A stretch of DNA of 64,000 nucleotides from Isoetes taiwanensis (lineage: Eukaryota > Streptophyta > Lycopodiopsida > Isoetales > Isoetaceae): assembly GCA_021234155.1 (NCBI GenBank), contig JAJEKV010000094.1, forward strand, positions 2,676,782 to 2,740,781, in the 5' to 3' direction. The notes beneath the pieces were generated by a model. That model was not told the DNA's origin. It saw nothing but the letters and a program-made list of their open reading frames with translations, and searched no databases. Below, piece by piece: positions 59,040 to 64,000 of this stretch. Each line of letters opens with the position of its first letter. The first letter of the stretch is position 1. A program made the translations under genes and the position numbers.

Positions 59040-59439
59040 ATTTTGTGTGAATATAATGTAAAATGTACACTAATACTCTTGTAAACAGACTCTCTCTTCC
59101 GAGTCCTTGCCTGTTGTGGCAAATTTTTTGATATGCAAATCTATGAATTTGGAGTTTTTAACTAATTTTGTGATGTTACGTTTCTCTAGCTTCATTATAT
59201 GCAATGTTAGTATTTTTAATGGCGCCAATAAATGGCACTTTAGATGCATATTTTTTTTAAATGGCGCCATAATTGCTCAAAAATTTGGCATAAAATGAAC
59301 TAAAAAGGATTTTCGTTCCTAATTGGAATCACGAAATTTCTCATTTTAATGAAATTGTGCTTATTACAACGGTACAAATGGCAAATTCATGAAATTGTGT
59401 CATTTCTTCGTGCCATTTATGCCCATTTTTGTACTAGTG
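59040..59439. other. 3' UTR and CACTA-type terminus of the element
   Basis: After the TGA at 59,037 comes AT-rich DNA with two further ATGGCGCC motifs (59,219 and 59,261). It ends with GTACTAGTG at 59,431-59,439, the reverse complement of CACTAGTACAAAAATGG. Subterminal words (AAATGGCA, TGCCATTTATG) recur. CACTA transposons end in CACTA with subterminal repeats. The partner end is not in the window, so the 3-bp target duplication cannot be checked. Confidence 0.65.
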
Positions 59440-59519
59440 TCAACATGACTTAATAGCTCTGATCTGCCTGGAAGACCTTTGAAAAAAAGGGGAAATTTTA
59501 AACACTTTTAAACACATAT

Positions 59520-59880
59520 CTACATTAATAAGAAAAAGCAAGCTCTATGGTCTTTGTCTTCTCGTGATGCTTGAGTTGTAAGAGTAGCAATAGGAATAGG
59601 TTGGCCAGTCTTCCTTTCAACATCTCTAATACGTTGTGTAGCATTGTAACCATTCATCATAGTCTCTGCAGCAAGAAAAACACAAATCATTTGTCTAATT
59701 ATGAAATAGCATATAGACAGGAATGAAAATGAAGTCTAGCATAAAATACATATTGCACAATCCATTAGAATGAGATCGAAGTTGGCATCCTCAAGTTGAC
59801 TTACTCTTCCATCTAGAAATTGAATAACAACATTGATTGTTTGTAGGCCATCACTAATCATGCGACGCTAAAGACTCTCA
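59520..59880 (-). pseudogene. hybrid histidine kinase receiver-domain fragment (two exons)
   Basis: One exon (about 59,748-59,880) encodes ISDGLQTINVVIQFLDG and ANFDLILMDC, the receiver-domain strand with the phospho-accepting aspartate. A roughly 80-bp intron has a TTGCTGCAG acceptor at 59,666. The next exon (59,520-59,665) encodes MNGYNATQRIRDVERKTGQ and IPIATLTTQASREDKD, matching the M-DGYxATxxIR...IPIxAxT pattern of plant histidine-kinase receivers. The conserved P after MDC.M is lost and a stop follows soon after DHR. The rest of the kinase is absent. Probably a gene relic; an active 3' fragment is less likely. Confidence 0.75.
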
Positions 59881-60235
59881 GAAATTGTACTGACCACTCT
59901 TTAAAGAGAGACTATCTTCAGAAGCCTGCTATGACAACCAAAACTCACGGTAATCTGTTCATGTAAATCAATTTACTTAAATAAATGGCAGTGCAGTGGT
60001 TTAGACTATCAAGCGTCTATCTAGGCTTGGGCCTTTCAAAACTGCTATACTATTTTACTTGCTTAGAATTCACGTTCCCTTTATGGTGTAACATGTTACA
60101 GAGTAGGGTAGTTCAAAAGCATCTTCTGCATTATGCATAGATTTTATCTTCTTACTTTACGCAATTAGCACAAACATAGGACACCTCATTCTTCCTATCA
60201 TTTATAGGTTGTTACACATGCAGGTCTATCTAAAT
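59881..60235. other. interval without a supported gene
   Basis: AT-rich single-copy-looking DNA between the receiver fragment and the LINE. Its last 14 bp (60,222-60,235) are the LINE target-site duplication. Confidence 0.6.
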
Positions 60236-60251
60236 GTTTTTTCTCTCTCTC

Positions 60252-60282
<31 letters not shown>

Positions 60283-61350
60283 AAGGACGAAAGCCAAAAA
60301 TTTTATTAATCAGATAAAAAGTACAAAATTTACATGTCTCATCTAACTATGTAAGCACAAGAAGATGCCACAGGAGCACGAGCCTGGAGCATGACGTACT
60401 TACTCCAGAATAGGAGACTAACGATAAGAATCAATTCAAAGATACTGAATCTAGACGCATTCCATCATTTCTGATTCAAGAGAGGAACACTCGTAGGCTG
60501 TCAATATCTTTTTCTGGGCCACTGTAATAACATTGCGTGCAGATGAATTAATGCCCTGAAAGATGTGGTGTCTGCGATGCTCCCATATCGACCATAGAAG
60601 CCAACCAGAACCAAGATGGAATGCCCTTTGTTTAGCTGGAGGCCATGCGTTGGGGTACGATGCCAAGAGGATGCATCGGCAGTCCAGTGTACTGTTAAAC
60701 AAACCTTGTAGCTAGGACCACGCTGGTTGAACCTCAGGACAATCAAAGAGACAATGCTCAAGAGTCTCAACGTCTAAAAGACAGAGCGGGCATACTGCAG
60801 ATATACAAGGATCATAGCGATGTCGGAAGGCATTAACCCGCAGGCATCTGTGGATAACCTACTACCATAGTACAGAGACTTTAGGGTGGAGCAACCTATC
60901 CCAAAGCCATCGCCATCTACGACACAAAGTGGGCTATGGAACTTGTAGGTACCACCCACCTGGCAACTGGAGGGGTTGTGGTGCTAAAAGAAGGCGATAT
61001 ACTGATCTGACAAAGTGTTTGCCTTTGTGAATATTTTCATGACAGTCCCATGGCATCCTTTCAGCAACTCCAACTTGCACTATAAGAGGCAAATTTTCTG
61101 CGACCTTCTCCCATAGAGATACATCCCAACGAGAGAACAGGAACTTTGCCTGAAATTCAGGCCAAGACAGTGACCCGCTTTATGCCATGCTTGAATAGAG
61201 ACAACACCTGCAAGAAACCATCGTCTCTGTGTAAGGGGGTGAACTGATGCTGCCAATAGAGGTGCTGAGATGTCTGGAGGCAGCGGTGCCCACCACCATG
61301 GAGTCTCCAATAGGGTGTGGAGACAGGGGCATGGCCAGAAAAGATGTTTG
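60236..61350 (-). mobile_element. 5'-truncated LINE with zf-RVT domain and 14-bp target duplication
   Basis: AGGTCTATCTAAAT occurs at 60,222-60,235 and 61,351-61,364. The plus-strand T run (60,263-60,282, after CT repeats) is the poly(A) tail. On the minus strand the 3' end of a LINE reverse-transcriptase polyprotein is spread over several frames. It has the zinc-binding zf-RVT region (LWWRVIHRCLRVN, CPLC, ETLEHCLFDCPE) and a tail ending SLESEMMECV at 60,451. Five-prime truncation is usual for LINE insertion. Confidence 0.88.
60241..60283. repeat. (CT)n followed by a T run, LINE tail
   Basis: About 20 bp of CT dinucleotides and about 20 T. In the LINE's own orientation this is poly(A) followed by GA repeats, placed between the LINE body and its target duplication. 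Confidence 0.9.
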
Positions 61351-61364
61351 AGGTCTATCTAAAT

Positions 61365-62961
61365 TTTGTTCTTGGAACTGCAGACTATTTGCGTAAACAC
61401 AAATAAATTATTGATGAAAAATATTGTAGAGCTCTAGGGACAAGTGATTTGTCCTAGCAATAGAATTTTGGGAATAAGTGAACTTGCAAACCACTCTAAA
61501 AAATTGATAGTAACTTTTTTCCTTTCCAGATGTTTGTTAGTAGTGCTTTGAAAGATCCTTTTAAATTCAGAGGTGTATGAATTTGTCTTACGATTACTGG
61601 AGTAGAATATTCATTGAGGAGCAGCAAAAATAGTATCCAATTTCTGATTTGTGCATGCAGGAATTTTATTATGCATATATGTCTTCAATTGCTTTGGAGC
61701 ATCTATTACATTCAAAACGCCCATTTACATTTACTAGACCAAGGTGTTTGGCATTATACGTCTCCAATTGCTTAGGGCACCTCTTACATTTAGAGCCATT
61801 TATGTTTGCTAGACCAAGGTGCTTGGCAAAAGCTCCTTTTTTGGCAATGTTTTTAAACATGTAGAAAAGCATGCCCTACATTTTAATGTCAATACACGTT
61901 GGGACTCAAGTTGTGGATAGACCTACATATCGGAGTAGCTTTTCCATGCATATCTCATAAAGTTTTGAGGATGTTGTTTTTTATGATAAATAGAAAGCAT
62001 AAATGAAGTTGCCCTTACGGCATAATTGCTAAGGCCGAACTGAAACTTATGCTTAGGCATCTATTTATTTTATGCTCATATCTAAGTGTCTGAGGAAGGG
62101 ACCATCGTCTCTAAGCGGCAACACCGGGCACGCTGAAGTTTTAGTTACAAGAAAACTCAGGTGTGTTGGAATATATAATGAAGTGCATTTTAGGGTCTAT
62201 AAATTATTTCATCCTGATTTCACTATATGAGCCTATATTCGGGATGAGTTGTCTCACGTGATTGATGGTCATGAGACATCAAGGGCAATTCGAATCAATG
62301 ACTCGCACATACATTTCACTTCTACCCCGACTAAGATTTTACTTGTAGGAGAAGTGAAGACATCATGACAATAACAAAAAATCAAGACGTTAGTAGTAAA
62401 GATTCTTAGAATGAGCGTTGAAAGATAGAGCAGAATGACAGATTGAACGGTTTTTACATTTCTATAAAAAGCCTCTGTTTGAAATTTATTCTCTATATAA
62501 TTCAAATTTGATTCTATTTATAAGTTTCAATTAAGGAGTTCTCGTTCTGACATAATACGGCATTTGAAAAGTTAACTTTTTTTATTCCCTATTGTGAAAG
62601 ACGCATATTTTTTTGCCCCGTACCTTGAAAACTAAGTGAAGCCCATCAAATTCAATTGCTGATCAGTCAAAACCTTTTGAAATGCCTTCATGTATTTTCT
62701 TCAACAATTCTGTAACACCAGAAGAGTACAAAAAAATGTATAGTTCATTGTATGGAAACAAAAATCACATTGTATTGGTTGTCAAATTTTCAATGCTGGT
62801 TTCTAGTGTCACATGCTCAAAGATATCACATTATGTTGTGATTCTTTCAACGGACACTAGCAATCGATGCTCTCTAATCCAAGCATCACCCTATAGTCCA
62901 TGTATTAAAATGGCAAGGCTGTATAGGCTTCTCATAATGCAACACCCAAATCTTAAATAGT
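61365..62961. other. intergenic, no firm gene; a short duplicated CxxC-type frame at 61,669-61,872
   Basis: Mostly AT-rich. The minus frame 61,669-61,872 shows two copies of a 27-residue motif, AKHLGLANINGSKCKRCPKQ and AKHLGLVNVNGRFECNRCSK. A zinc ribbon or a piece of a tandem-repeat protein is possible, but it may be chance from a DNA duplication. Nothing else could be supported. Confidence 0.5.
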
Positions 62962-64000
62962 TCACTTTCTTCTCTTGGAACCTCCCAATCTTTTATCTCC
63001 CAATAAATATCTGGGCAAACTTAATAAGGAATTAACCCTAGTAACACCATCGAGCGCAGACCACTCATTCTCCTCTGTGGCCAAACGTTCAGCAAGACTG
63101 TTCTGAGCAGTTTTACCATCTTTCCCCATAGCGCCTTTTTCAATGTCATTAAGTTTTGGCCCTCTGTGTATCGGAACAGATACAACTGTCTTGTTGTCAT
63201 CATCTGGAATATATGCAAGATTCTGTATTTGTGCTTCTTCTCTGAGTAGAGAAGGAGAGTCCCCATTATATTCTGTAGAGGGTGGTGCCTCATTTGGAAG
63301 AGTGTCAATCTCTTTGTCCATCACCATCTTCTGGCAGGATATAGGATTATTTAAGTAGAAGCATATGACAGCACAGTCGTCCATCTTTGATGTAGGATAT
63401 TTTAACACCCACGCATGAACAGCTGCTTCCACTAATGCTCTTGCTGAAGTGCTCCGAGTGGCATTAGAAGCAACGATATGCACAACTTCCTCATTACTAA
63501 GAACATCCCAAACCTGCAGAACTTCTACTGTATTATAAGTCAATCACATAAATTAAGTTATTTGTACAAATGCTCCACCTACCCCATCAGTTGCAAGAAC
63601 AATGAATTGATCCTTATCTGTAAGCCTCCTATATGAAATTTCAGGAACAGAAATAACACCAAAATCCTTGAGACAAAAATCCCCAAATGCTCGCGCCATT
63701 GCCAATCCTGGTGAGTTGTCATGTGGCAACCATACGCGGTGCACTTCTGGTTCATCATGCAAGGCAAAAACTCGGCCTTTGCATTGTCGTATCCTTTCAG
63801 CTTCCTCTGCCAATGTTTACCACTTTAGCAAGGGCAATGGAAGTATAATTTAAAAAAAGAATTGCACATAGAGCTTTTTTGCCTCTCCCTAACTATATAA
63901 CACTTTCAAGACCTATAACCTGTTTAATGCTAGGCCCATCAAATTGAATGCTATAATTTTCTCTGCAGAAGATGAAGCCACTTACTTGGCAAATTAGGTT
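62962..64000 (-). CDS. protein phosphatase 2C, clade-E-like, last three exons
   Basis: Metal-dependent Ser/Thr phosphatase. Exons on the minus strand: 63,986-64,000 (ends NLPK, donor GTAAGT), 63,583-63,806 (EAERIRQCKGRVFALHDEPEV, SPGLAMARAFGDFCLKDFG, VISVPEISYR, FIVLATDG) and 62,962-63,513 (VWDVLSNEEVVHIVASN, then YPTSKMDDCAVICFYL). Introns of 179 and 69 bp have GT/AG borders and keep frame; LATDG joins VWDVLSN exactly as in the family. The metal-binding aspartates of ATDGVWD and MDDCAV are present. A C-terminal extension of about 110 residues ends with WSALDGVTRVNSLLSLPRYL, typical of plant clade E. The 5' half is beyond the window. Stop at 62,962. It looks functional. Confidence 0.93.

Overview
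The window is nuclear DNA of a repeat-rich land plant. It has spliced genes with GT/AG introns, a PP2C phosphatase of plant type, PPR and hybrid histidine-kinase fragments, and plant-type copia, gypsy, LINE and CACTA-ended elements. The high transposon load and PPR style would suit a fern, lycophyte or gymnosperm, but the sequence alone does not fix the taxon. Almost everything between 1 and 59,439 is mobile DNA. Only the right end (about 59,440-64,000) looks like ordinary host sequence.

Layout. 1-4,741: Ty1/copia retrotransposon on the minus strand, cut by the window edge. 4,742-6,429: low-complexity DNA. 6,430-9,409: decayed plus-strand DNA transposase. 9,662-59,439: head-to-tail units of a second, related element. 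Each unit carries a minus-strand DDE transposase and a divergently transcribed plus-strand gene combining a ParB-like domain with an N4/N6-type DNA methyltransferase-like domain. Palindromic ATGGCGCCAT arrays lie between and inside these genes. Two small unknown genes (called gene X and the MAYNIYED gene here) and purine-rich satellites complete the unit. The first unit is rearranged by an inversion and by two halves of a PPR gene. The third unit is interrupted by a 22.5-kb Ty3/gypsy chromovirus (32,454-55,000) with 1.5-kb LTRs and a 5-bp target duplication. That chromovirus contains a nested non-coding insertion (43,435-53,007).

The most striking point is inside the chromovirus. Upstream of gag it carries extra genes, and one of them (41,958-43,181) encodes a long charged protein ending in a complete histone H3 fold. 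A TATA box lies before each of the two sense-strand extra genes, and a pair of near-perfect 65-bp palindromes lies upstream of each. The second point of interest is the transposon pairing a DDE transposase with a ParB-methyltransferase gene, together with palindromic GGCGCC arrays that could be targets of either protein.

Right flank: receiver-domain exons of a hybrid histidine kinase, a 5'-truncated LINE with a 14-bp target duplication, and the last three exons of a clade-E-like PP2C running off the right edge.

Caution: nearly identical copies differ mainly in short clusters around CAG/CTG/CCWGG positions. Some frameshifts and stops may therefore be sequencing errors at modified bases, not real decay.
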